Shown: positions 25,501 through 40,012 of the stretch, one piece after another | Layout of the letters: each line of letters begins with the position of its first letter | Numbering within the stretch: the stretch's first letter is position 1 | Notes under the pieces: generated by a model | Databases searched by the model: none | What the model saw: only the letters and a program-made list of their open reading frames with translations | What the model was told of the DNA's origin: nothing | Assembly: GCA_023630585.1 (NCBI GenBank) | Contig: CM042548.1 | Location: 18,870,527 to 18,934,526 of the forward strand | Direction of reading: 5' to 3' | Source of the DNA: Cranoglanis bouderius | Taxonomy: Eukaryota > Chordata > Actinopteri > Siluriformes > Cranoglanididae | DNA length: 64,000 nt | Program-made: the position numbers and the translations under genes

Positions 25501-28500
25501 CTGCCCTTTGTCCCTCACTGACTCATCCAGGCAAATGCCAGCCAGAATACTTATCCCTGGAGCCATCAATGGTTTCTATGTATGATATTTTCAACTACAG
25601 CCTAATGAATTCCAGTCTCTCAGTGCTGTCTGGGAAATAGAGGTTTTAGATTATGACAGTGTGCAAAGCACAGAAAATAGTGTTGAGAGAAGTAGCACTA
25701 GCAGACCCACTCAGTGTATCAGTGTAGGAGCAGAAACCGAGAGCCATGGTGCTGTACAAGACACTCAAGCTGACTTCTGACACAGTTCGTATATTATTGC
25801 ATATATGTAAACAGCTCTGATCAGGGTTTTTTTTTTTCACATCCAATATGGACCACATTCAAATGAAGTTCTAAATCTGATATCTGATATCCGGTCATCT
25901 GATTTTTCGGTTAATTCTGAAGTTATTGTCACTGTTATGTGACAGATAAATGCATTTACACAGAGTGATAGCTTGGCAAAATGATGCATGTGATGGGAAA
26001 GTGGTGTATTCAGACAGTCAGACAAACCGATCAGATATTTTTTATTCAAAATTCAAAACTTTCAACAAATGCCACACTCATTCTCAATTGTCAAAGGTGT
26101 TGACTCCATTTCGCAACTCCTGACTTCTCAGCCTCAATCACATTTTTCATTAAATGGAGGTCGACAGAAGTAATGCAGTGCTGGCCAGAGCAGCAGTAAG
26201 GAGTCTTTTACTCTCATCCTCTGCCTTATCATTATATTGCGTGATGCTTTGAGGACCACTCAACATATTTCACACAAATGCTACGAAAATGATCTCTTCT
26301 GTGGTAGGGGTCATGTTCAACCACAGTGATGCTACTGATTAAAAGGTTGCTATTTTCAGCCTAGCCCTTTTTGGCTGGGGAATGATGTAAAAACGGGAAC
26401 GGGATATGGGTCAGGTCTTACGTATATGTAAAAAAAATAAATAAAAATCACATCTGTGTCAAAATATCCCAGTGTAAATGCAGCCCAGGGGATGTTTACT
26501 CTGCTACATCTGTTTCAGCAGGTTGTTTTTTTCCACTTGACATTTTATCCCAACTGCTTCTTTAGAAAATTAAATAAGATTCCTCACATAATTTGGGTAT
26601 AAGTAGCCCATTTGGTTTCCAGATGTACCTCTGAGGAAAGAGTGACTTTTAATTAAATTGTTAGCAAATCATTAGCAAGAGACAAATGCATTGAGTGCTT
26701 CTGAGGTAAATGTCATTTGGTTTACTCAGTGAATGACTAAGCTTACAAATGAGTATTCAGTTATAAAAATGCGGGTTCTGAAACGTTTTGTAAACTTAAG
26801 TCAAAACTTTTTCTAGCCAGTAGAAAAGAGCCTTTCCCAGAGAGTACTGTAATTGTTTTTAAGATTTACAACTCACCAACTTTAAATTTAAAATTTACCA
26901 ACCCAATACAAAAGTATAATCCAAGGTGTAAACCACATATTTCCAGATTATTTTCTATCAAATGGTAGTTTTACCCAATTCTTCTCCTATTTTGGTGGAC
27001 GCTTGTCCACTAATTAGTCCTCCCTAGTTCATGACAGTTTCCTATCTGTGATAATGTGGATAACACGTTTACTTGGAGACACATAAAACCACCACATCCT
27101 TTTGAATTGCTGCTTAGGGCAGCTAAACACATTGAGAAGAAAGTTAATATGCATCAGATCACCAACAACCTGCTGAGAGACAGGGCCTATCTCCCAGATA
27201 ACAGCTCAAATTTTGAACAGTTTTGAACATTGGGTTTTGTTTCAATAAAGTGATTTGCAATTGTCATTTTTAAGGCCATAAAAAGACCCTCATGGCTAAT
27301 GAGGATTCTCACAAAGGAGCTTGACAGCTTCTGTAAACCATAATTTCACCATCCATATGGCAATAGCAGAATTAGCAAGCAGTTACTCTCTCTCTCTGAC
27401 CTTTAATTAGATTATGAGTAATTAGTCTAATTGGAAGATACTATATTACAATCTACAAGTGATCTGCCACCATTGAACAAACATCTGAGCTCATGTGTTT
27501 ATCCAGAGTGCCTTATAGTTGAGACAGGATACAACTGAGCGGTTGAGGATTAGGGACCCAACAGTGGTACCTTGGCAATGCAGGGATTTGAAGACTTGAA
27601 GTCTTAGCATGCACTCATTATGTCCAAGCCTTGTGTCTGAGCTTGCAGATCTTTGTAATTCCTGGTTTTCCTGGTCTGCTTTCCTGTTTATAATTATGGA
27701 TTATCACTCTGTTTTTGCCTGCTTGTGATATGAACCCTGCTAGGATTTCTGACAATGATTTATGGATCGCCCTAAATAAAACCCACACTAAATGATTGCA
27801 CCTGCATCCTGCTTTCACTCATCGCATGTCATATCAGAGTGAGGACACAAAACTGGAATTAGAGCCATCCATCCATTTTCTGTATCCTGCACATGGTCAT
27901 GGGGTGCATGGAGCCTATCCCAGGGGACTCAGGGCACAAGGTGGGGGAAACCCTGGACGGGGTGACAACCCATCACATACACATCCACGCACCCATTATT
28001 ACACTACGAACAATTTGGAAATGCCAATCAGCCTACAACACATGTCTTTGGACTTGGGGAGGAAACCACAGTATCCAGAGGAAACGCCCGAAGCACAGGG
28101 AGAACATGCAAACTCCACACACACAGGGTGGCAGGAATCAAACCCCCAACCCTGGAGGTGCGAGGCAAGCACGCTAACCACTAAGCCAGAATTAGAGCCT
28201 TTAATGGCTCATTCCAAGGTTCTGCATAGTATTCCTGTAAATGTGTATTAGGTGATTCTGATGTACATTACCCAAAGAGGATTTTCCTTTCAATTAGAAT
28301 TCATTTAATGTTTGGAAGGCATAACAAATCATATGTACAAAAAAAGGAATGCTAACCAGTGAAATCATAGATTGGATTGCAGTAGCACTTACAAGAAACA
28401 TAGGGATTGGCCAACCTTTATGAACCTTATAAGCAAAGTTGGACCCAGAGGACATTTAACTTGCATGTGGTCCTCTCCTTGACATTAGCTACTGAGGAAG

Positions 28501-31500
28501 TCAGGGTGATTGGTTGTGTATAACATGAAGCGACTTTGAGCCATCTGTTTTCCCTTCTGTTTTGCCCTGAGAAGTAGTTATAGCTGGCACTGAAAGGTGT
28601 CTGTGTTTGCTAAATGCCTCAAGGCTATCGGAATAATGTCAGTACTGTCTTACAGCATAGCAGTTCATCAGATAGCAGTTCACCAGATTGATAGATATTT
28701 GAAGGTACCCAGTTTTAGCCAAGGTGATGGATAGGAGGGCAATAACAGAGACACACCAATGTTTACTGAGATTGTGATTAAAAAGATTGTTTCTTCATAT
28801 ATCAACAGTTTTGAAAGCTAATTAATATTTGAGCTTTGTTTATCACCAATGTTTTCTCTCTAGTCACATTCTCGATGCCTGCTGCTCAAAAAATGAATTT
28901 TGTTACTCCATTTCTTTGACTTTGGACTTTTATTTCCTATTGTGGCTTCGCTTCGGTCTTTTAACTATTTGTGATTTGGGATTCTTTCTGGCCAAAACTC
29001 AGCAAGATGCAATTATCTTTGTTGTCTTTTCCTATGTTGTGTATGTCACCATGGGATTTTATCATACAAACAAAAAAATATTAAATAATAAAATTAATAA
29101 TATAATAATATAATAAAAATGGGTTAATCAGAGAAAAATATAGTGTGCTTGTTATTGACAACCTGCTCAGTGATTCGCCCTGTCCTACACCCCTTCATCT
29201 GCCTTAAAGGATGTCACATGTCCTTTCCTTTAATATATCAGCTTCTGATTGTACACAAGCCACCCAGAATTAACTGACCCGATTTTTCAAAATTGGCTTA
29301 CATAAACTTCTTCACATTTAATTGCCGTTACGGTCAATCAGGGTATATCTTAGATCTGCTGCTGCATGAAGCTCCCTATGGGCAACAGAGGCTAGTTTTA
29401 ACATGATCTAGGCATATTCGTGAGATATATGCGTGTGGATATCTTGGACTGTTAAGAAAGGGGCAGAGCTTTGGATGTGTGCATAAACAAATCTGTAGAA
29501 TGATCGAGTGTTGAAAGTAGGTCTGGTTCAGGCATGTATAGTCCTTCTTCATTCTATGTAGGTCAAGGAGCTGGCGTTACAGACCTTATCAGGCTTGTAT
29601 CAAAACATCTTGAACATTCAACAAGAACATCCGAAAACATTTTGTGAGGGTCTAATACCTCTAAACGAGCTGTTTGGATGATATGATGAAAGAATCTGGA
29701 CATACTGATAAATTATGTGACAATACATTTTTCAGTGATATGGGTATTGCTTGGGTATTTTATTAACCAACCTTTTTTTTTCTCAAGTAACTCTTACATT
29801 TTTCTTTCCATTTTATGTAAAATCACTCTTGAGTATGTTAAATAAACATGCAACCGCAATCAATTGTATTTTTTTAAAATAAATTTTTAATGGGGCACTT
29901 TTGTTTTGCTAGTACTTGATTAGACAGCCTTTACCTTTTTGGATGTAACCAAATACGTATTTGAGCCGAATATATTATACAGAATTAGCAGATGATGTGT
30001 CTAAACGGATACAAATTCATACTGTATACAAATAGGAGGCACTCAGTTCTTTTTTTCTTTTTCGCCATATTTAAATTAAAGAAAAATCAGTTAATAATAT
30101 ATAACATGTTGAACATCGTATCTCAAGTATTGTGGCATGATTTTTTTTCCCAATCACTCACTTGTAACCTGTATACTTAGTATGAAACTGTTCTTTCTGA
30201 CCTCTTGAAATCTACATTAGAGCTGACATGTACATTCAGTTCTATTTCCATAGCCAATGTTTTCTTATTTCAGAATGCAGAGGCCAGCTATGACTTCAGC
30301 AGCAATGACCCATACCCATACCCTCGCTACACGGATGATTGGTTTAACAGGTAATCAGCAGTCTGTCAGTCGGTTGGCTTTGTGACTCAAGATACGAAGG
30401 TGGGTTGGGCAGGAAGGAGGATGAGTGTGGTGACCTAAAGACTGAGTTTCCTGGCAGTGGTTGGCTGAAGGGCTGCTTGCTTTTTCTTATTGATTTTCCT
30501 AACACATAGCCCTATTAAGTCATCTTCTCTCTGGGCTCTCAGCTTGGCTGCATTAATATGGAGCACATGGCCCACGCTGACGCCTCGCAGCACACTGAGC
30601 TTGCTGTGTCTCACTTGTCAAGGTCTGTGGAGGTGTGACCACAGAAAACAAGGAGCACAGAAGGACTGAACAGCATTAAAATATACCACGTTATAATATT
30701 TGAAAATTCTTTGTATTTCCTAAAGGAGAGCATGTGTATGTGCACGATATGGCTCAATTTGCAGATCATTTGTTAATGGAATAAGAGTGATTTCTTAGTG
30801 GGTCCGTGTGTGTGTAGTGGTAGCAGGGTCAGAGGCAGTGCAGATTAGCACGACTCCCTCTTTATTACTGATATGCTCAAAATCTCAATGTTAATAAATC
30901 CTGGCACATTGTGACACCCAAAACGAGCTTGAGGCCATCATTTCTAATAAAGAACAGCAGAAGCATAGCTTCTTTTCTGTCCTGTTCTCAGTGTGCGTGT
31001 GTGTGTGTGTGTGAGAAGCATATGAAGGCAGCAGTAATATCATTAGTGTCACAGACTTGCCGGTTAATCAGACAGTTATTTATTAACACAAAAGCTGTAT
31101 TTCTGAGAAGCTCTGTATTTCTTTTTTATGCACTGGCTTTCTTCCAGGCTTCATGTTTCTCCTTTTGTGCTGGTTTGAGAACAGTGCAGTTTCCTTATAA
31201 TGGCTAAGGATATTTTTAGAAAGAAGAAGCTGTCCATAAATTACATTTTCTATCCTACTTTTCACAAACAGATTTCCATTTATAACATGTCAGCAGACAG
31301 AGGGGTTCCCAGTGGCTTTGGATTATGTAAGATTAATTTGTGAGGCTTATGAATGTGCGGTAAGCAGAAATATTTATGTGCAGGCAGTAATGAGTGCAAC
31401 AACAAACAGTGATCTTGATTTAGAGACACATTAATTGACTTGAATAAATTTAGGATATAGCAAAGAACTGAAGCTCCGATTAAGGCCTGCAGTTGAAACG

Positions 31501-34130
31501 AGAGCAAGCAACTTCTGGCCTTACTTTGGTACAAACACCTCACACTAGCTGATAGTTTAGCTCATTTTTTATCACTGGGGATATTTTTTTCTTTTGGTTG
31601 CTCACACTAAGTCAATATATTGTGTTAGCAATATATTGTTGTTCTTGTTAATAGACTTCATGTATTCTGAATACCTATGTACATATCCTACTAACTTGTA
31701 ATATTTTCTGAATGCAAATGTTTAGTCATGGGACCAGATGTGCCGGAGAGGTGTCCGCAGTGGCTAACAACAACATCTGTGGTGTAGGAGTGGCCTACAA
31801 TTCCAAAGTGGCGGGTACGTCTCATACTATTTGTCAATCTAACTTTGATCCTTTTGATTCATGATAGACTTTTTCAGAATAAGTTCAGATCTCATGAGTC
31901 CACCAAGAATTGTTTTTTTTTTTGTTTTTTGCTAATGGAATCTATTCAACCAGTTCAAAACAGCTAGCTCAGTTGAACTTGTCGGTTTCTCAATTCTAAG
32001 AACGCAAAAAACAGGCTTGCGTTCTGATGAAGACTGGTCTTGCCAGGCTACCTTGGAAGATTTAACTCAATCTGAATCATATATCAAAATCATTCTTTTT
32101 AGATGCATATTTAGATTATTGTCATTAAAAAGATGTTAAAACTTAGTTATGGGTCAGGCTTTCGTCAACCGTCATTGTTTTGCCACAATGAATTCTGGGA
32201 CTTCAAGCTGGTTCGTTGTGCTCAAGTATGCATCCTATGAATCTTTGATATCAAGGACACATCCGGGTAATTTCATGTGTCCCCGGTACTTGCATTATTG
32301 AGTATTTGAATGGATGACGTAGAACGAATACACAGGGAAGCAAGATCGCATAAGAACGCATATTGAGAAACAGCTATTGTGAAAACAGCATTTCCGTCCA
32401 GACTTTATTGTCTGAAGAACGCAAATAGAAAGGAAATTCCCTGTTACTTTCAAGATATAATTTTCTCTTTCGTCATGTCTTGATGTTCAGTCAGATTTGA
32501 AAATAACATGCTGAATGATCATCTCATGAACTGTTAGCATCTGTGGACACGCAGGTAGCTACAGGCACTACACTTAAGTATAGTTATTCACAATGATTAT
32601 CTGTAGTGCTTGCAATATTCTAGATATTATAAAAGGTCATGACCGTTGTTCATGGCTATGCTGTTGGCAGTTAGATTTATGGTGAAGTAACTAGAATACA
32701 CATGAGTCACTTACAAAACATGCACTCAAAAGGAAAAGAAAGAAAATGGCTCACAACTGTAAGAAAGAGTGTGAATAGGTGCGAAACTAAACCATTCATC
32801 TACTTGCTGATGGTTCAGATGGTGTAAAGACAGATGAACACTCAGAACAGTGTTCTGTGGGGAGCAAAAGCAATTATCACATGATCCTCGTCCTCTCTAG
32901 TCCTGCTCAACTAACTCCTTTATCAATTCTCATAAGGACCAACTCTAAAGGTCATGCCTCCAGAACAGTACAGGACTAGACATGTCCATTATTTCCCAAA
33001 GCTCCCCTTCTCAGACTCACAGTTTTTAGCAAAACCACAGCACACACCACAAGGAGGAGATACAACTGAAAGATATAAATTACAGGAATTATGGATGTAC
33101 AGTGCCCTCCACTAACAATGGCACCATTGGTAAATATGAGCAAAGAAGGCTGTGAAAAATTGTCTTTATTGTTTAAGCTTTTGACCTTTTGTTCAAAAAA
33201 AATACTCTGCTCTCATGGATATCAACAATTGCAAACAAAAAAAATTATCAAAAATATCTTTGTTAAATATAGGTGTGCAACAATTATTGGCACCCTTTTA
33301 GTCAATACCTTGTGCTACCTTGTAGAGGCTTTTTTCTTGAAACCCTTCAAAACAACTTGTGGTGATGTAGGTGACTTCGGATTGTAGTTTTGGAGACTTT
33401 CTGACCCCAAGACGCAACTAACTTCTGCAATTCTCCAGCTGTGATCCTTGGAGATTTTTTGGCCACTCGAACCATCCTCTTCACAGTGCGTTGAGACAAT
33501 ATAGACACACGTCCAATTCCAGGTCGATTCATAACAATTCCAGTTGACTGGAACTTCTTAATTATTGCCCTGTTGGTGGAAATGGGCATTTTAAATGCTT
33601 GTGGTATTTTCTTATAGCCACTTCCCATTTGGTGAAGCTCAACAACCTTTTGCCGCACATCACAGCTATATTCCTTGGCCTTACCCATTGATATGAATGA
33701 CGAAGGGAATTTGGTGTAGTGAAAATTAGCTAGTTTGGGTTAATTTGATATATTCTCCACCATTTTACATAAGTAAAAATTAGTTGTTAAATTGAGCTAT
33801 CTTTATTCTCCTCCAAAGATGTCGGAAAGATTAACAGATCAGCTCATAAAGGGAAATTTGACTAAATTAGTATTACTGATCAACTATTCATCCAGTGATA
33901 AGTTGAACCTAGTGTATTCATTAATTATGCATTAGGTATTACCTCTGTGGCCACCGACAATAATATCCTAAACATAGTGAAACATTATTTTAAGAGCATG
34001 TAGCAGAATCGCAATTCAAGGCAATAGACACTTGTAAGCAATAAGAACACGTATATTTAAGAACAGACGAGATGTTATTGAACTATTCTATGACATAGAA
34101 ACTAATCTAACATATAAACACACGCATGCA

Positions 34131-34200
<70 letters not shown>

Positions 34201-37200
34201 TAAACGGGTGATATTCAAGAGTGAATGAAGTTCCGAGTCTCTAGCATTGCATGCTATTTCACAGACCATGATCTGAACGAACCATCAACTTATTAATTTG
34301 TCTTCACTTCCTTTAGAAGGGCTCAACTTATTATAGACACCAGATTAGCTAGATTCTGGGGTATTGTGCTTGCCTTTGAATAGCTGTGTTGAAGGGATTT
34401 CCTCGTTACGTCGTGGTGTCGTCAACGGTCTGGTTGTCAAGAGGCGTCTCGGAAGACCAATCGGAATGCTGAGTGGAATGAAGGTGGGAGGCTTGAAAGG
34501 CAGGCGGAGACTCTCGCTGGGTCCCTAGGCCGAGGTAAACGTGATCTGATCTCCCCGACGTTGATTGGGGAGAATTCTCCGATGGCTCTAGAGGCCCTCC
34601 ACCGACTCCGTCCTTTGAAGCGTGCCAAGAAGCAAGAGATACGAGAGAGAGAGAAGAGCGCGAGCCAAAACTCTTGTGCTCTTAGGATTTTAACACTTCC
34701 TGGGCTAGCCCAGCCCAGAATGCTTCATCCAATTGTGGAATGTGTGAAATCTTGTGTAGACTTTTCCTGAGGGAGCACAAGGTCTCTCCTTTCTTCCAGA
34801 ATTAATTGGCCTTAATGGTGAGAATCTTTGGACTTATCTGTTGAGTAAGCAAACTGATCTGGCCCAAAGACCTAAATCACTGCATTTGAGAGCAGTTTCT
34901 GTGGTCGAGAGGGTTCAGCCCTGGGTCAGGGAGGCCTTTACCACTTGCAGTGTTGCTTGAGATAAGGCAGATTCACACGCTGGATTTAAGTGGCTCTTTG
35001 GTGTCTGGGTGTAGACTTCTTGTTTTATGGCTCCCTGAGTGGAGACATTTTGGTCCAGAGTTTCTTGTGGGTTGTCTGGCTGAGAAGGCCCATTGTTTTA
35101 TTTCTTCTGGTTTTCATTTGTGAATGATATGATGCTGCTTGTTACATTGGTGTAATATGTGTTACAATATGTGTTACCTCATATTTATACCCCTGTGAAA
35201 CAGGAAGTCACGATTGAACAATTACCTTTTCCTAGTCACCCAGGTGTACTAAAAAAATTGTAAAATATCAATGGGAATATACTTCAAATATAGTTTTCTC
35301 ATATGCCTTCATGGGGTGCCAATAATTGTTGCACACATATTTAACAAAGATTTTTTTTTTTTTTGATAAACCTGTGTTTTGTTTGCCATTTGTTTGATAT
35401 CCATGAGAGCAGAGTATTTTTGTGAAATTGTTTAACATAAGATCAAAAGGTTAAACAATAAAGACAATTTTTCACAGCCTTCTTTGCTTATATTTATCAA
35501 GGGTGCCAATATTAGTGGAGGGCACTGTATTTAAACTGGCACCTGATTTTAGTTATATAAAGAAAAAGCCTGAGTTAAATAGTGACTGCCATGTGCAAAT
35601 TAAAATGGAGATAAGAAACATGATCTGGATCTTCCCCCGGTCTAGGCATCCGAATGTTGGACCAGCCCTTCATGACGGACATCATTGAAGCCTCCTCCAT
35701 CAGTCACATGCCGCAGGTTATTGACATCTACAGCGCTAGCTGGGGTCCCACTGACGACGGCAAGACGGTGGACGGGCCTCGTGAGCTAACCCTTCAGGCT
35801 ATGGCAGATGGCGTCAACAAGGTACTCATGGGAAATATAGTGTTTTATTGTGAATTTGTCAGTTTTGAATGTTGTAATGTTATAATATTGTAGAGCAGGA
35901 CAGTATAGAGTATAGGCAGGGCTTCTCATTAAGATATTTATTTCTGTGCACTGGTTTAACAAATATATACCATTCAAATATCTGTAAATATTATAAATAT
36001 GCATTGCTACAGTGTATGATAACATAATGGTTGTGAATCCCGCTATGTCTGTGCTCTGTGGCAGTTTGAACTTTCAGTAAATTTGTATTTTTTTTTTTTC
36101 AGAGTGTATGCTGTTACTGTCAACTACAGACTGAAATACCACCCATGTGCTATTTAGATTGTGTTCATACACTGAACATATAGCATGAATATTGTATTGT
36201 GTACTATGACCTTTCCAGGTAAAACTTTGATTAACATGGCCACTTTGATTAACATAAGAGCATTTTAGACAATGGAAGAGGAATGACATTCTAATAATAA
36301 TATAACAATTTTAATTAAAATAAAATATTACATAAATCTAATTTATATCCATAGAACTGCATTAATGCTTGGCAAAAAATCCCCAGGTGGAGAACCTACA
36401 CTATAGAGTATTATTTTTTTGTTCACTTGCAAATATTCCCATTTTTGTTCAACATATCATATCTAGATGGACCCCAAAAGGGCGTATGTGATTCTAAAGC
36501 GGATTAAGTACAATTCCAAGAAATCCAAAGAAGCACTCATGTAAAGTATCAAGCTGTCCCTCCATATTTCACCAACATGACTAACAAGGCCTCATGGTCA
36601 TGTCCTCAAATTAACTCGTTGAATTAATCACAGCACTATGGAGTGACGCCCACATGTTCCCAAGCGGTCTGGAACGATTATTGTGACCCTCACATACCTC
36701 CCTCTAGACCAGAACAAACAACCCTAATCAAGTCATATACCACTCAATATCTCCGTGGTAATGGTGGCCTTTTTTTCTGGGGAGAAATTCTCTTGGGGAG
36801 TTACATACAACTCGTTACACTGGCGAAGTCAAATCACTTATCCTCAGAACATATCCTTTTGTTTTTGTTTCTCTAGTCCATGACTTTGGCCTGTTCAAAT
36901 CGGCACAGCTAATAGAATAAAATGGTGTTGAGAGAACTGTTGCAGCTCTGACATATAAAAAATAAAAGAAATAATAATTTTCTCTGATAAATAAAAATGA
37001 CAGTATTTCAAATTCTGCTCAGAAGAATTTGAAACGAACCCCCCACTAGCTGTTAATGAGTGAAGAGGTTTCTAGGCATGGGCAGTGTTGCTCAAGGGTT
37101 AGTAGATTATACTTAGCTTAAACAAACAAATTAATTGTTTAATTGTAGCAGGACACAATAAGCACGGTTGTTATAGATTTCGTCATTTACTGTAGAATTC

Positions 37201-39977
37201 TGTCATTGTAAAACTAGTATATTACATATCATTTGAGGCAATCTTTCCAAATGATATGTAATGTCATAATGCACAATGTTCAGTAAGCCCAATATGGCTG
37301 ATATGTAATGTAGTAAGTAATCGTATAGCATAGAAATGGTCTTCTGAAAGGAGATGCTCGAAAATCCTTGCAGCTCCTCTCTCGGAAAGTGTCCCTTAGA
37401 AAGCTTGTGGTCCTCCCACACCTCGAAGATTCCCTCTTATGAGCTCTCTCTGTGAATAGAGCTTGTTACAAAACCAGCAGCGTTTAAAGTGCAATCATTT
37501 CTTTTAGCTAATTGCAGCCAAGCTGAGCTGATGGGTCTCCATTCAGAGAGAGAGAACAGAAAGAGAGAGAATACACAATAATGGGGGGTGGGAGTGGATG
37601 GTGGTGTTGGCGGTGGTGGGGGGGGGTGACGGATGGTTGGATGGTTGTTTTTTTTTTTTTTGGCGGGGGGTTGGAGGGATAAATAAATTCAGAGAGAGGA
37701 GGAAAGAAAGATGTGTTTACAAAAACAAAACCACGGGCAATTCATTAAGGATATTGAGTCTGTCTTCAGTTTCATGAACATTACACTGTAAATCCAAGTA
37801 ATCCACTTAACCAAGCATAGTTAATTGCTATGTATATAGATGATAATCAGGGAACAAGTGACAATATGAGAGCTAATGGTATGAAACCGGATAAATGTAC
37901 AGTGTGTTTGACATTGATGAAGGTTGTAAGAATGGTGTTGTTCTTCTAGTGCTTATCAAAAACCTGACCTACATGAATAACAGTAGCTACTGCAATGTGT
38001 TATTATTGAACTTATTAAAAACATCAATCACTTATATGAATATTAATTATGTTTGTTGTGTGTGTACAGGGCCGAGGGGGGAAAGGCAGTATCTATGTGT
38101 GGGCTTCAGGCGATGGTGGTGGCTATGATGACTGCAACTGTGATGGCTATGCCTCCAGCATGTGGACCATCTCCATTAACTCGGCCATTAACGATGGACG
38201 CACAGCTTTGTACGACGAGAGCTGCTCCTCCACACTCGCCTCGACGTTCAGCAACGGCCGCAAGAGGAACCCCGAAGCAGGAGTGGTGAGTAGGTAGTAG
38301 CTGTGTGGGGGAGTGTATGTTCATATGTGTGTGTTTATGTGTATTTTTTATGTCTTGTTGTCTCAGACAATTTTGTGTCTTTTAAGCAGTGGAAATGCAG
38401 TCATTGACTGACCATGTTATTTGTTATGCCTGAACTTTTATTAGAGCTCTATATGAAATGCAGTGTTTCAAATAATTTACTGTAGGTTATCAGGTGGTGA
38501 CATAAGTAGTAACATAATTCAACAAAATTCAAATAAATGATTTTGAAACAAAACCAGACATCAGTGTTGCCAGTTTGGAGAATATGTCTTTTTGGTAGTC
38601 ACTGAGACTTTTAAAAATGGTTGCGATTCTACGTCAGGTTTAAATATCAGCCATGAACTGTTACACACTAAAATATACAGTTCATTTTACCACCTTGATG
38701 CCAGGACAGAGAAGAGTCTTGTTGCATGCTTTCCTTGAATCTTGAGGGATGGTGGGTCCAGTCGAGCCATGTGATAGGCTCAGCAAGTACGTAGTGCGGC
38801 TTGCTAAGTTTCTTGAGGTAGGTTGGAATCCATTTTGGCATGGTGGGAATGCGGGTGGCTACAGGAAGCCAACATGCAGACATGCTGAGACCCATGCAGA
38901 AACATGAGTGTCTGAGGGATGAAAGGAGAGGATGAGCTGACTATCATTAGTATAGCAGTGGTATGAAAAACCATGTGAGGATATGACCTCACTAAGAGAG
39001 CAAGTATCGAGGAAGAGTAGAAGGAGGCTAAGCACTGAGCTTTGTGACACATGGAGAGTCTGCATGGAGCAGATGGGTTCCTTTCATGTCACCTAATATG
39101 ACCTTCCCGCAAGAATCAAACCACCACCATGCTGTGCTTCTAATTACAAGGTTTGTGAGGATGGACAGGAGTCTCTTGTGAGTGTGTTGAAGGCTTTCGA
39201 AAAGTCAAGGAGGATGATGACCAATGGTGGTTTGGTTGATCTAGTGGCACAAAGCTTCTCAAGGGTTGTTTTTGGTGAACAAAGCCAGACTGGTTAGGCT
39301 CTTGGGTATGAAAATGTTAATGGGGAAACCAAACATCTTAATGTGCACAATTATAATCAGAATTGATTGACCTGGGTTTGGTGTTCTACAATGGATTAGC
39401 AGTCACCCCAGCCCCACCAATCCCTAATCAATAGTCCTTAAGCCATGATGGAGCCTGTGACACTTGTTTAAGTCTAGTTGGATTTTGATAATAGGATGCT
39501 GGCAGAACAGAATTCCTAAGACCACAGGATCCCACACACTCAGTAGATTTATGACAATCTGCTGTCCATGCAAATCCTACCAAGACTGGAGACTGTTATG
39601 GAGACATTCAATGGGAGAGGTTTGCAGCACTGCCATATATAACTGATTAGATGTTAATTTCTTTGTGGCTCTAAAAAGGTTTTCTCTCTCATAGAGAAAA
39701 CTATTAAGCATGAGGCAGACTGTGTTTATTTATGCCAGCATGTGCACTGAAACACAGTACTTTAATGTTTTTTTGAAAATCAAGAGAAGCAAATTTTCAC
39801 TTAATGGCTGCCCATGCAGACAAGCACAACCAGTTGTGACAATATCTTATTCATTAATAAATGTTCAAAATAAAGTTTCAATGCAAATTTTAACTGACAA
39901 TGTTTAAAAAACAAAAGCAGTCACACTGTTCATAAGGGCACTAGGTAGGGGATTCATCTATTTGCAACTATTTTAGG

Positions 39978-40012
<35 letters not shown>

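Larger units (their letters stand above)
20095..30273 (+). other. pcsk2 intron 5
   Basis: A 10.2-kb intron, the largest. It contains a TA repeat (21164-21191), a TC repeat (22512-22562), SINE pieces (22763-22905, 27483-27600, 27865-28188) and an inverted-repeat family copy (24600-25020). The block 27040-27480 lacks repeats and is rich in TAATTA-type motifs. No exon was recognised. Confidence 0.75.
33100..35527 (-). mobile_element. Internally deleted Tc1/mariner element carrying an insertion
   Basis: Terminal inverted repeats begin CAGTGCCCTCCACTAA and end TAGTGGAGGGCACTG, each about 200 bp, with TA on both sides (33098-33099, 35528-35529). A transposase N terminus lies on the minus strand near its right end. 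The DDE domain is deleted. Without the insertion and one copy of its 4-bp target duplication the element would be about 992 bp. Confidence 0.85.
31815..35645 (+). other. pcsk2 intron 7
   Basis: Mostly occupied by a Tc1 element split by a solo-LTR-like insertion (33100-35527). The first 1.2 kb is AT-rich with nothing recognised. Confidence 0.8.

Noticed and set aside
27796..28251. 151-codon open frame
   Set aside because: It lies across a SINE; such frames recur at the other SINE copies and reflect repeat composition.
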